Below the pieces are notes generated by a model. It did no database searches. It saw only the letters and a program-made list of their open reading frames with translations, and was not told where the DNA came from. Below are positions 20,558-31,597 of a stretch of DNA of 64,000 nt, in pieces (position 1 is the first letter of the stretch; each line of letters opens with the position of its first letter). The position numbers were made by a program, and so were the translations under genes. This DNA comes from Siphonodentalium dalli (Eukaryota; Mollusca; Scaphopoda; Gadilida; Siphonodentaliidae), in contig CP136067.1 of the NCBI GenBank assembly GCA_032622095.1, positions 96,152,707 to 96,216,706 on the forward strand, read 5' to 3'.

Positions 20558-21985
20558 ATTCCACCTTAACCTAATGGTAGAGTGCATCATTTACAACAAA
20601 AAAAACAAGAACCAGAAAGTATTCTCGAAAAAACACACAAAACTTATTCAGGAAATGAGTTAATAAGACTCAAGACAGCAATAACAACATCATAATAATG
20701 AACAGCAGATTCAATATAAAGAACTTTTTCTTACCGAAAAGTTATTATCCTGTTTTCAGTCCAAAACAATAAGGGGAGAGCAAACTCACAATCTACAAAT
20801 GGCTAACTGGATGCCGGAATTTAGAACTTTTTAAATTTAATTAATTTAATTAAAATATTTGTTGTTGTTGTTGTTATTGTAAGTGGAGGTCTGGCATCGT
20901 TATCATCCCTTAAAACATCCATAACCAGACAACACAGTAAAAATTTAATAATTAGATTCTCTAAACCTAGTTTATGGGTCACATGTGATTTCTAACAAAT
21001 TTTCAGTTGTAAAAATCTAATATTAACTTGAAGGCAAAACTGGGTCCGATTAACTTGAAGGCAAAACTTAGTAAGTTAGTAATATTAAAGTCAGTGAATA
21101 AGTAATAAATTACTTAAAATAGTGACTTTGTTGGTAATATTAATATAACATAATGAGTGCATGTTGAGGCAAATGATAGATAACAGAGTACCACCTTAAT
21201 ATATGGGTAGAGTGCACATCATTTACAAAGGAAACAGCAAGAACCAGAAAGTATTCTCGAAAAAACACACAAAACTTATTCAGGAAATGAGTTAATAAGA
21301 CTCAAGACAGCAGTAACAACATCATAATAATGAACAACAGATTCAATACCAAGAAGTATTTCTTACCGAAAAGTTATTATCCTGTTTTAAGTCCAAAACA
21401 AGAAGCAGAGCAAACTGTCTACAAATGGCTAACTAGATGCCGGAATTTAGAATTTTTTTAATTTAATTTATTTAATTAAAATATGTGTTGATGTAAATAT
21501 AAAGGTCTAGAACCTTTATAACACATTAAAACATCCATAACTGAACAAAACAGTCTGCAATCGGTTATCTTAATGCCTTTCAGATCTATTCAGACCACAT
21601 TAAAGGCCTAACTTACTAGTAATATTATAATAAAGTAATATTATAAAAGCAGCTGGATACGGTACTCAAAATAGCAAGTTCACTTAAAACAGAGGCAAGT
21701 GATTGTTAACATAGGGTTCCACCTTAACCTATAAATGGTAAGAGTGCATCATTTACAAAGGAAACAGCCAGAACCAGAAAGTATTCTTGAAAAAACACAC
21801 GAAACTTATTCAGGAAATGAGTTAATAATATCCCATACAGCAGTAACAACATAATAATGAACAACAGATTCAATACCAAGAAGTATTTCTTACCGAAAAG
21901 TTATTATCCTGTTTTAAGTCCAAAACAAGAAGTGGAGAGCAAACTGTCTACAAATGGCTAACTAGATGCCGGAATTTTGATAGTG
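20558..21985 (+). repeat. Three-copy tandem repeat, about 530-630 bp period
   Basis: Copies start at about 20560, 21189 and 21716 with CCACCTTAAC and AGAGTGCATCATTTAC. Each continues through ACCAGAAAGTATTCTCGAAA, ACTTATTCAGGAAATGAGTT, TTACCGAAAAGTTATTATCC and CAAATGGCTAACT(G/A)GATGCC. The sequences between the copies diverge more. No coding frame is conserved across copies. Confidence 0.9.
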
Positions 21986-22253
21986 TATATAAATAGTCTG
22001 CAGCAGAAGATGGAATCAATAGGAAGCTTAGCAGCCAATGCCAGGCCACAGTACTATCAGAGTTTAAAATCAGAGTGCTCCTGCCTGCTGATCAAATTAC
22101 CCACCATTTCATGTGTGTGAGGGGGTAACTTTATCAGGCCACAATAACATTATACTCTTGTTCCCCTGGCCCTGTCTCACTCACACAAATTTTCCCTAGC
22201 ATCCAGTTCAAAGGGGTATAAATTCCACAAAAGGCATTTTTTTTGTCAGAGGA

Positions 22254-22477
22254 TAACCCTTCCATCACTATGCCAATGCATTCTCTTATATGTGCGAGTC
22301 TCCCATAGGGACCCTCACATATATAATAGAATACATTGGCCTAACAATATTTACCTTGTCGCCAGTGATTCTCTTATATATCCAAGGCTCCCTATGGGCG
22401 ACTAGCATATATAAGAGAATGCACTGGAACAGGATCTTTAATGCTGCAACATCACAGCTCTCATCATGAAAGGGTAA
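22254..22477. mobile_element. Family C, copy 3
   Basis: Degraded outer ends TAACCCTTCCATCAC and TCATCATGAAAGGGTAA flank two hairpins: CCAATGCATTCTCTTATATG with its inverse, then CCAGTGATTCTCTTATATAT with its inverse. The spacer CTAACAATATTTACCTTG is the common short form. Confidence 0.8.
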
Positions 22478-23834
22478 AGCAGAAATCAAGAAAAGAAAAA
22501 AAAGGTAACTTCAGTCATGTCAGAATAAATTAGACTCTCCCAAAGTCCTGTATCCTGCACTTACATAAAGTTCTCCTCAGCAAGGAAAAGGGGGGTATAA
22601 ATTCCAGAAAAGGGCATAAATGTATTTAGTCAGAATATAAGAATAAATCCTGAAAAGATGAAAGGTAAATTATTCAGGCCAGAATAAAATTATATGTTTC
22701 CCCTGTTTTATAGGTAGCCATTATCGGTAAGTGGGTGTTTGAGTCTGACCTGGTGCTCTATCCCCCTACACACCTATTCAAGTATTCAAGGAACATCTGT
22801 GTGTCATATTTTGAAAATATTTCAAACAAAATTAGATTAAAAAGAATAACAAACACCATAAAATAAAAAAAAATGACTTCTCTACCTGCCCTAACTTGAC
22901 AAGTTCCCCAAGATGCAGAAAGTTAACCTATTCACTGCTGGATGACGTTATTATGTCATGTGCTGGGCTGTTGACATTATTGCCATTTTCCAGTAGAAAA
23001 CTAATACGGGAATATCACAAGAACCATAAAACTGACTCAGTTGAAAGCCTATTATCGTTCACAATCGTGGAACATCATACACTGTTTGAAACTTCAAGAT
23101 ACAGTTATTCTGATACTCTGAGTTAGTTATGAATAATGACCTATTGCTATGCTGGCTACACCTATGGCCGAGGTGGTGTAATTTGGAGCGTATTGTAATG
23201 CGATGTCACTTTCCCCACGAAGATCGGTTGTCAACTGAGAAAGCACATGGAAAATATTTATGTAATGGATTAAATGAATTTTATTTTTAATAATTTGTCA
23301 TAAATATGTAATGTTTCAGAAATATATAATTCAATTGAATGACAGTTAAAATTATTTATCCAAAGTTTTAGATGCTTAGTGTCAAGGTTGTTCTAAAATT
23401 AGATATATTTGCTTGTTCGATAAAAGTCAAAATTCTCGTTGGTTTCATTGTGAATATCAGGTATTTTTGCTCATTTATTTAAGTCTACGTCTTTTCGACA
23501 TGCCCAATGTGAGTTTTGTCAAATTTTCTCAATAAAATATTGTGTTTTGTTCGCAGTTGTAACTATGCTGTTTTTAGATTACTCGGGTCACCAAAAATCA
23601 TTCCATTCATTTTTGCCCAGGGTAATTTACCCATTGTAGCCAAGCGCAATGAAAGGAATCGCCCACAAGGAGAATTAAATGAGCTGACATCGGCATCACA
23701 GGGTTAATAATGAAGGTTAAAAACAACGAAGAAAACCTGTAAGAACGCATGGAATTGCTTTTTTTATGTGACCTTGTCGTTCTATCTCTATATTTTGATT
23801 TTTGTGGGAAATCGAGTTTAAAGTTTTGCCACCC
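22478..23834. other. Non-coding, no supported gene
   Basis: Short frames at 22896-23126 and 23516-23707 have no recognisable domain. The second is preceded by an acceptor-like TTTTGTTCGCAG at about 23546-23557, but no donor or homologous product was seen. GGGGTATAAATTCCA occurs near 22215 and 22592 with similar surroundings, a weak dispersed repeat. Confidence 0.35.
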
Positions 23835-24094
23835 TTAACTCTTTCATGACAGAAGCTGAGCTGGTGCCTTATTAAAGATCCGGTTGCAATGCATTCTCTT
23901 ATAAATGTGAGTCTCCATGAGGGAGCCTCGCATATATAAAGAGAATGCACAAGCTTACAAGGTCAAGGTAATTATTGTTAGGCCAATGTATTCTCTTATA
24001 TATACAAGGATCCCTATGGGAGACTCGCATACATAATAGAATGCATTGGCACAGTGTTTTCGCAAAATTTTAGGAAGCTCCGGTCATGATTTAA
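23835..24094. mobile_element. Family C, copy 4
   Basis: TTAACTCTTTCATGACAGAA at the left and GCTCCGGTCATGATTTAA at the right are degraded TTAA ends. Two hairpins (GCAATGCATTCTCTTATAAA and CCAATGTATTCTCTTATATA with their inverses) flank the spacer CAAGGTCAAGGTAATTATTG. Confidence 0.8.
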
Positions 24095-24807
24095 ACATAT
24101 TTTTATTACTATTATGTATAAAGAATACATTACATATAAGGGATTGGAGGACAAGTTTGTAAAACTTGCAAGGACCTCCACTCACTACAGATAATACATA
24201 AAGCATGAATATAACAATTTATTTTTGATTTATTTCAGGTTTTGGTAGGACGGGTAGCTCCAGTCATGGAAGGGTTGGATAAAACTTGAGGTAGGGACAT
24301 GAAGACAAACATATTTTAGCTGTGGCCCCAGTGATGGTGAGAGAGTAACTTTATCAGCTCCTGTTTACACATCTCACTCACCACCCCCTGCTCTGGCCAG
24401 ACTCATGGAATTTATCTCATCAAAGACCCTAATGAGGTTAAGTGATTTTCATTTAACTACAGATGGCTATGCACATTTTTGAACATGTGTGGTGTGTGTT
24501 ATTACCAATTTAGTGTAAAGTACATCCACAGTGTTCAAGCACCCAATCATAATATATACTTTTGTTTCTGCATTATATACCATTTGAAAGAATAAAGTTT
24601 AAAAAAAATTATTTATCAAATTATTTAGCACTTTCTGTTCTAAACAATGATTCCCTTAAGAAATGTTCAGATATTAAGTCTCTTTGGAATTTATGCCAAT
24701 AGCTCTGACTGAATGAATTAAGTGCACCCCTGGTTTATTCAAAGACCTAAAAAAAACACGTCATTTTCATGTAACCAAAAAAAATAAATGTAGAACGGAA
24801 AACACAA
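24095..24807. other. Non-coding, nothing recognised
   Basis: AT-rich sequence. No repeats, element ends or exons were identified. Confidence 0.35.
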
Positions 24808-25379
24808 ACAAAATGATTGAACACTCAATTGATTGCGATTATAATAGTGAACATCCACACCAAATTTCATTGATATCCGTCAACCGGACAAAAACCAAGA
24901 TTTCCAAATATACAAATATGAATAAATCCAAAAATACCAACGGGTACGCATCTAAGATGCTTTTGTCGAGTTTTTTGGCAGTCGAACCAAACTTCTCCCA
25001 ATAAAGTGCACAACTCCGGGGAAAAAAGTTGGACGCAGGGTTCGCGCTGCCTATTGCCAAATTAGCAAATTGCTACAAAAAAAATTAAATGGCTCCAAAA
25101 TAATCCCGATTGGCAACAAAAAGTGGCACCTAGCTTTTTGACATTTGGCAATTTGTACCCATCGGGCATATAATAAAAAAAATATTAAGCTTACAGTCAA
25201 TCGGTCGGAAACAAAACACACATTGATATCCGGTCGCGGCATAGCTAATTGGGTCCTAATTAAAAGCTTATAATAGATTCGCGGCTTATGTCAGATCGAC
25301 TTATTTTATCGCTGTGGTGAAAGGGTTTCGAATTTCTACTCGATAATAAAACTAAGCATGGCTATTGACTCAAATTTGA

Positions 25380-25797
25380 CAAACATTAGCCAAACAAAGG
25401 GCTTCCTTGAATCGTAAGCGCAAGTTAGATTTTAGCAACAATGCATCAGACACGCAACATCCTCCTAAAATGAAGAAAGTTACTGATTTCTTCGGACATT
25501 CAGATAATACCGATAGTCCAAATACAGTGGTTGATTTAACATCGACGTGTGCTACACCACCTAAACCGAGCAACATATTAGTGTCAAATGTCAAGAGAAC
25601 GCCACAAAAAGTTGCAAGTTCGCCAAAACGAAAATTCCGAAATGAGTGGAAAATATCTCGCGAATGGCTATCATTCGATGGAGACAAAAATGTTATGTTC
25701 TGTTCTACATGCCGCGCTGCGAATGTTAACAACATGTTCGTAACTGGTTGTAGTATCCTGAAGAAAGATCTTATTCTGAAACACGAGCTAACCAAAG
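25380..25797 (+). pseudogene. hAT transposase, N-terminal BED-like zinc-finger exon
   Basis: The open frame reads KRKLDFSNN, then KKVTDFFGHSDN, then a BED/TTF-type finger near W-x3-REWLSFDG, KNVMFCSTCR, NNMFVTGCS and LILKH. The F-C-x2-C pair and the later H fit zinc ligands. The frame ends at AAAG|GTATGT, a good splice donor at 25797/25798. No in-frame ATG is present before 25470, so the true start is in doubt. This domain order is known from ZNF862-like hAT transposases. Confidence 0.75.
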
Positions 25798-26065
25798 GTA
25801 TGTATACTATGTTTATAATTATATTTAAATATCACGCTATGTACAACGGGGAGTAACTCTATCATTCATTTCTGTCATTTTCACACCAATTGTATTCGAT
25901 ACGTCACAAGTAAGAAATTGCCGAGGATATCCGATTGTTTAAAATGGGATGTAACTCTACCATTTATGTTCATCAATATTGTTAATCGGAACTTCTCGGG
26001 TTTACTCGGATCGTCCGAAAATCTTCGATATTAATTTTGACAAAGTGACACATATAGTGTAGTGG

Positions 26066-26295
26066 CAGGTTTCGCGGAAACACTTTATTGTGTTCTGGTC
26101 TCCACAGTTGATTGTGAGAAGGCGTTCTCGTATCAGAACATGATTAAGACGAGATTGAGAAATAGACTGTCAGTGCCTCACTTAAATGTTCTTATGAAAA
26201 TTGCCATTGAAGGACCTTTAATGTCAGAATTTGACTTTGGCAAGGCATTTCATAAATGGTCAGAAATGAAATCACGAAGAATTTTCAACAATTGA
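26066..26295 (+). pseudogene. hAT transposase, C-terminal dimerisation region
   Basis: The frame contains VSTVDCEKAFSYQNMIKTRL, RNRLSVPHLN and IAIEGP, then FDFGKAFHKW and a stop. This is the conserved hAT dimerisation block (usual form VSTADCERGFS...IKTKLRNRL...L..ISIEGP). An acceptor-like AGTGGCAG lies just upstream. Between this and the N-terminal exon only about 270 bp remain, so several hundred codons of the core have been lost. Confidence 0.8.
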
Positions 26296-27297
26296 TATAT
26301 ATATATTACTATTAGTGTTGTAATGTTGTTTCTCTGAACTGTTATGATTACTTTGTATTTCTTGTTAATTGTGGCACATCATTGATAAAATAAATATATA
26401 CATATAATAGGTAATTTGCTTGTTTGTGTTTTTTTTCAAAAGTGGCTCCAAAAAATATTGGTCGGAAAGAAAGTGGCAACAGAAAGTATAAAGTGGCTCT
26501 AAAAATAATGCAAATGGCAACATTGTTGGCACCTGGAAATTTTGGGCCAGCGCGAACCCTGGTTGGACGGTGGTATATTATTGCAATAGACCTATATACC
26601 AAATATCAATTGAATCCGTTAATAATTCATTGAGTTATCGCACTAACGGTGATAAAATTGTGATTAAAATAGACAAACTAAGACCCATAACTCCGGAATT
26701 TTTTTTCGGACAAACCAGGTTTTCGAACTCGTCCGAGATATTGTTGCAATAGACTCATATACCAAATATTGTTTAAATCGGTTAATATTTAATTGAGTTA
26801 TCGCGCTAACGGTGATAACATTGCTAAAAATAGACAAACTAAGACCCATAACTCTGCAAAAAAAATCGAACAAACCTGGTTTTCGAACTCGTCCGAGATA
26901 TTGTTGCAGGAGACTCATACACCAAATATTGTTGAAATCGGTTAATATTTCATCGAGTTATCGCGCTAACGGTGATAAAATTGCTCAAAATAGACAAACT
27001 AAGACCCATAACTCCCAGTAACTCCGGGAAAAAAGTTCTGACAAACCTGGTTTTCGAACTCGTCCGAGATATTGTTGCAAGAGTCTCATATACCAAATAT
27101 TGTTGAAATTGGTTAATATTTGCATGAGTTATCGCGCTATCGGTGAAAAACTTAACTAAAAACCATCTAAGATGGATAACTCTTGTAAAAAAGTTCGGAC
27201 GTGACCCATTTTCTACAGGTAGTAAATAGTCATTGGGAGCAACTGCCATACCAAAATTTTGAATCCGTTCACAAATGTCAAAGTTATAAGGCATTCT

Positions 27298-27350
27298 TTA
27301 GGTCTGCCTGCCCGCCGCCCCCGCCCGCCCGCCAACCGTCCCTCGCCAAA
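27298..27350. repeat. GC-rich CCCGCC strip
   Basis: GCCTGCCCGCCGCCCCCGCC followed by CGCCCGCC is a short GC-rich simple repeat, out of character with the AT-rich surroundings. Confidence 0.7.
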
Positions 27351-27559
27351 CCATAAGTCGAGTTTTTGAAAAACTCGACTCGACTAAAAAACAATTGAAC
27401 ACTCCATTGAATACCCTCATAATAGTGAACATCCGTAACAAATTTTATTGAGATATCGGCCCGGATGGACGGACGGGTGGAAAAACGGAGGGATGAATGG
27501 AAGGATGAATGGAAGGAAGAGGTCAATCCAGTATACCCCACTCCATTCACTTCGATAGT

Positions 27560-27622
27560 GGCGAGAGTGTGAGCTATAAAATTTTCCCAGGTTTTGTACT
27601 GGTGGAATATGATCTCTACCGG
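27560..27622 (-). repeat. Fragment of dispersed family D
   Basis: CCCAGGTTTTGTACTGGTGG and AATATGATCTCTACCGG match the right part of the block at 42.1-42.4 kb and the inverse of 30.8 kb. Confidence 0.65.
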
Positions 27623-27624
27623 CA

Positions 27625-27768
27625 TACAGTAATGCCCTAAATAATCGACTCCTTAACCACAGCGGAATTATGGGTAATTTTTCAGGATTTAGTTGGAAAT
27701 ATGGCTTATTGCCATTCATCGGAAAGCTCTCTGTGGTTAAGTAGTCGATTATTTAGGGCATTACTGTA
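27625..27768. mobile_element. MITE family A, copy 7, asymmetric deletion
   Basis: The full left arm TACAGTAATGCCC...GGAAAGCTCTC joins directly to the last 45 bases of the right arm (GTGGTTAAGTAGTCGATTAT...ACTGTA). An internal deletion removed most of the right arm. Confidence 0.85.
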
Positions 27769-27991
27769 GCTGGAGTAGAGATTCATGGCATGATCTAGCC
27801 TTTTTCATGAATATATGACATTTCCAGTCGGAAAAGAAATGTTCACTGAATCGAATAATAAACTGTGTGTAATCTGGTGTCTAATGTCAAGTCCATTGAA
27901 GATAATGTCTTATTTCATCTCGAGTTACAAGGCTATCTGTCAACATTTAAATGTTAAAACATGAAGAGAGCTAATTCATGCCATACACATG

Positions 27992-28211
27992 TACAGTAAT
28001 GCCCTATTAAAGTAATCAACCCCTTAACCACAGCAGAATTATGGGTAACTTTTACGGATTTAGTCGGAAATATGGCTTGTTGCCATTCATCGGAAAGCTC
28101 TCGGGGAGAGCTTTCCGATGAATGGCAACAAGCCATATTTCCGACTAAATCTTGAAAAGTTACCCATAATTCTGCTGTGGTTAAGGAGTGATTACTTAGG
28201 GCTTTACTGTA
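27992..28211. mobile_element. MITE family A, copy 8, full palindrome
   Basis: TACAGTAATGCCCTATTAAA and ACTTAGGGCTTTACTGTA ends, with a long inner hairpin centred on GAAAGCTCTCGGGGAGAGCT. Confidence 0.88.
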
Positions 28212-28259
28212 CAGACAGATCGCAGTGGAAATGGACCACACATAAAACCAGCAGGATGT

Positions 28260-28561
28260 CAAGCCTGCATATAGTGTGTCTGTCATTTGAAGATTGAGGT
28301 CCCCAGAGGGTGAATTTAATGCATCACCAAATTCACCCTCTGGGAACCTCATTCTGCTTAGGCATTAACTTCTATAGGAGACTTTGGATCAAATTGAAGT
28401 TACCCAGTCGCAGTTGGTGATGTTCACCCACTAGTCACCTCGATTATGCATTTTATTTTCCGCAAATTAGGGGATAGTCCACTGTGTGGGTTAGCATCAC
28501 TAAATCACCCTCTGGGCGGGACCTCATTCTGCATATGACAAACACACTATTTGCAGGCATG
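28260..28561. mobile_element. MITE family B, copy 5
   Basis: Ends CAAGCCTGCATATAGTGTG and CACACTATTTGCAGGCATG. Interior carries CAGTTGGTGATGTTCACCCA and a shortened TAGTCACCTCGATTATGCAT block. Confidence 0.85.
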
Positions 28562-29185
28562 AGTACAAGAAAATACATACTGTACACAACATTGTACCAG
28601 AAAACCATAGTCAGAAATGGTAAGTGGCTCAAGATCATATATTATATACCCATGATTGTAATTATAGAATATAAAATATATTGGTTTTGCGATTACCAAC
28701 TCAGAATTCCGTTAAAATAACAACAACAATATTAATTTTTAACCAGCACCTAATTAACGAACCAGCGGCCGACTCGGCCGTCTCCGACCACAACCCCCAG
28801 TGGGCTGCAGAACGAAAAATGTCTATAAAAGTTGAAATATAAGACTTACAAATTATCTTTTTCATTTCTTTTGTTTGTATTTGGCATAGCTTATCACAAA
28901 CTAAAAATCAACATAATTGACATAATGTTAACAACAATAATCGAAATTGAAATTCCCAACTACACCTTTTACCAGACTCGGCCTTGCAGTTTGACTGGTC
29001 GCAGTTCGACTTTTAATCCTCCAAAAAATTCCCATTCTATAAATAAAACACCCATGCGCCCAGGCAAAACAAGAATCTCTACATTAGTATACAAGCGGAG
29101 CGTGCGTAATAATGACATGTTTATTATCCATCTGTATGTTTATCAAAATGACGTCACCCGGAGTCCTGATAACTTTTATAAAAGT
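28562..29185. other. Non-coding, nothing recognised
   Basis: The open frame at 28832-29209 has no recognisable domain. A GC-richer strip with CGGCCGACTCGGCCG lies near 28763-28785. Confidence 0.35.
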
Positions 29186-29984
29186 CATATTGTACTGATG
29201 CCAATATGACTTTCGTATTGTACTGATTCCAATATGACTTTCGTATTGTACTGAGTCCTATATGACTTTCGTATTGTACTGAGTCCTATATGACTTTTGT
29301 ATTGTACTGAGTCCTATATGACATTCGTATTGTACTGATTCCAATATGACATTCGTATTGTACTGATTCCAATATGACTTTCGTATTGTACTGAGTCCTA
29401 TATGACTTTCCTATATGACTTTTGTATTGTACTGAGTCCTATATGACATTCGTATTGTACTGAGTCCTATATGACTTTCGTATTGTACTGATTCCAATAT
29501 GACTTTCGTATTGTACTGAGTCCTATATGACATTCGTATTGTACTGAGTCCTATATGACTTTCGTATTGTACTGATTCCAATATGACTTTCGTATTGTAC
29601 TGAGTCCTATATGACATTCGTATTGTACTGATTCCAATATGACTTTCGTATTGTACTGAGTCCTATATGACATTCGTATTGTATTGAGTCCTATATGACT
29701 TTCGTATTGTACTGAGTCCTATATGACATTCGTATTGTACTGATTCCAATATGACATTCGTATTGTACTGATTCCAATATGACTTTCGTATTGTACTGAG
29801 TCCTATATGACTTTCGTATTGTACTGAGTCCTATATGACTTTTGTATTGTACTGAGTCCTATATGACATTCGTATTGTACTGAGTCCTATATGACTTTCG
29901 AATTGTACTGATTCCAATATGACTTTCGTATTGTACTGAGTCCTATATGACTTTCTTATTGTACTGAGTCCAAAATGACTTTCA
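29186..29984 (+). repeat. 28-bp minisatellite, about 28 copies
   Basis: The unit TTTCGTATTGTACTGAGTCC plus TATATGAC is repeated. Two linked variants alternate: GAGTCCTATATGAC and GATTCCAATATGAC, and also TTTCG against ATTCG. A 14-bp truncated unit lies near 29400-29413. Long minus-strand frames over it are repeat artefacts. Confidence 0.95.
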
Positions 29985-30448
29985 GGACTCCTGTGATGAC
30001 AGGTAGTATATTCTTGACACTTTCAGGAGTCCGGTATGACTTTTTCCAGGAGCATCATGTGACAGATTTTGCTCAATCAGAAATAGTGTCAGTAAAGGGA
30101 TGGGTAATAATTCTTTATATACATCATATCAAGACGTTTTCAAGACATCATACTATTAGCAGGAACACTGGTACTGTATCCAATCGAAATAATAAAATGA
30201 AAAGCCCATAATATATATACTCTCTTAATATTCAGATAAATTTGTTTATTTTGATAATGATGATGTTAATACAGAAGGGACTACATTAAAATCTAATAAA
30301 GACCACAACACCACACTCCAATGTTTAATGGACAGCATTTATGATAAGTAGAGACATTATTTGGTGATATAGCCAGCAACTTATTGATTTATAATGGCCA
30401 CAATGTAAATAGCTCTTAACTTATCTGGGTTAGTGTATAAGTTAGAAC
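29985..30448. other. Non-coding, nothing recognised
   Basis: AT-rich sequence after the minisatellite. No exon or element was identified. Confidence 0.35.
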
Positions 30449-30709
30449 TTAACCCTTCCATGACTGGAGCCTCTTGATTTTTTACAATAACCCTGTGCCA
30501 CAGCATTCTCTTATATATGAGTCTCCCAAATGGAGCCTTGCATATATAAGAGAATGCATTGGCCTAACAATATTTACCTTGACCTTGTAAGCCAGTGCAT
30601 TCTCTTATATATGTGAGGCTTCCTATGGGAGACTTGCATATATAAGGGAATGCACTGGCACAGTATCTTTAATGATGCATCAGCACAGTTCTTGTCATGA
30701 TAGGGTTAA
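30449..30709. mobile_element. Family C, copy 5
   Basis: TTAACCCTTCCATGACTGGA and TCTTGTCATGATAGGGTTAA are inverted ends with TTAA. The two hairpins are ACAGCATTCTCTTATATATG and CCAGTGCATTCTCTTATATA with their inverses, separated by AACAATATTTACCTTGACCT. Confidence 0.9.
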
Positions 30710-30799
30710 ACGTAGAGTGTCTGAATTTGGTAGCTGGGGTGGATCGGGGCTGTCGGAAGTCAGAATGAGGGGATGTGGGGGTGATGGAGGCGAGGTAGA

Positions 30800-31275
30800 T
30801 CATGCCATGAATGTCTACTTATCTACACCCATAGAGATCATATTCCACAAGTACAAAACCTGGGAATTTGTTTTATGTACTGACCCGTTCTGACGGGGAA
30901 CTTAATAGCATTGAACAAACAAGGCAGAGAATATACTTCTTTGTTAATATTTGTTCCTCAATAATCTACTTCACAGTAGGGATGGTCCCAGCTTGAGATT
31001 GCATGGTTTTTGGTGACATATTTGAGGCGATATCGTAATAAACATTGAATTAATCACCTGGGAGAAATTCCATATGTGTATAAAGCGATGCAAAGCAAAA
31101 TCGCTCACAAAGTGACCTTCACCTAGCGCGATCTACATTATTAAGGAACAGACTGGTATTAACTAAGAAATATATTACCTGCACTGTTTTTTCAATGTTA
31201 TAAACTTAATCAACATCAAACAGTTCCCAGGTTTCTGAACATGTTGAATATGATCTCTATGGGCATAGCTGGAGT
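30800..31275 (+). repeat. Dispersed family D, long copy
   Basis: CATGCCATGAATGTC, GAGATCATATTCCACAAGTA, AATCACCTGGGAGAAATTCC, AAGCGATGCAAAGCAAAATC and GAACAGACTGGTATTAACTA recur at 42.1-42.4 kb (opposite strand) and 49.1-49.5 kb (same strand). It ends with a second GAACATGTTGAATATGATCT-like copy of its own start in inverse, so it may have inverted ends. Class unknown. Confidence 0.65.
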
Positions 31276-31341
31276 AGAGATGAGATTACAGTGATAGGGC
31301 TACAGTCATTACAGTCAGTGACCATGAAATAACTCTTGAGT

Positions 31342-31592
31342 TACAGTAATGCCCTAAGTAATCGACTCCTTTAAACCACAGCAGAATTATGGGTAACTTT
31401 TCAGGATTTAGTCGGAAATATGGCTTGTTGCCATTCATCGGAAAGCTCTCGGTGAGAGCTTTACGATGAATGGCAACAAGCCATATTTCCGACTAAATCC
31501 TGAAATACAAGCCATATTTCCGACTAAATCCTGAAAAGTTACCCATAATTCTGCTGTGGTTAAAGGAGTCGATTACCTGGGGCATTACTGTA
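31342..31592. mobile_element. MITE family A, copy 9, with an inner duplication
   Basis: Complete ends TACAGTAATGCCCTAAGTAA and CTGGGGCATTACTGTA. The right arm contains CAAGCCATATTTCCGACTAA twice, 31 bases apart, so it suffered a short tandem duplication. Confidence 0.9.
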
Positions 31593-31597
31593 TCTTG

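Larger units (their letters stand above)
25036..26561 (+). mobile_element. hAT transposon, internally deleted
   Basis: The element starts CAGGGTTCGCGCTG and ends CAGCGCGAACCCTG, exact 14-bp inverted ends matching the hAT pattern. It is flanked by the perfect 8-bp target duplication GTTGGACG (25028-25035 and 26562-26569). Its 1526 bp hold the N-terminal zinc-finger exon and the C-terminal dimerisation region of a hAT transposase. Most of the catalytic RNase-H-like core is absent, so it cannot make an active enzyme. It inserted into a 160-bp-type repeat unit. Confidence 0.93.
24808..27475 (+). repeat. ATC-GG-type tandem repeat block, split by a hAT insertion
   Basis: A unit of about 160 bp (CAAACTAAGACCCATAACTC, ACCTGGTTTTCGAACTCGTC, GAGATATTGTTGCA, ACCAAATATTGTTGAAATCG, GAGTTATCGCGCTAACGGTG) recurs with starts near 26681, 26842 and 27002. 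The left flank of the hAT element, CAACTCCGGGGAAAAAAG, is also part of such a unit. TTGAACACTC...ATAATAGTGAACATCC occurs at 24816 and again at 27394, framing the block. The GGATGGACGGACGGG tail near 27461 is the mollusc-like repeat tail. Confidence 0.75.

Noticed and set aside
25370-25795. 141-codon minus-strand frame
   Set aside because: It is the shadow of the hAT zinc-finger exon, whose plus-strand product has the recognisable domain.
29411-29617. Repeat protein frame on the minus strand
   Set aside because: It is the 28-bp minisatellite read in one frame; there is no start context or splice signal.
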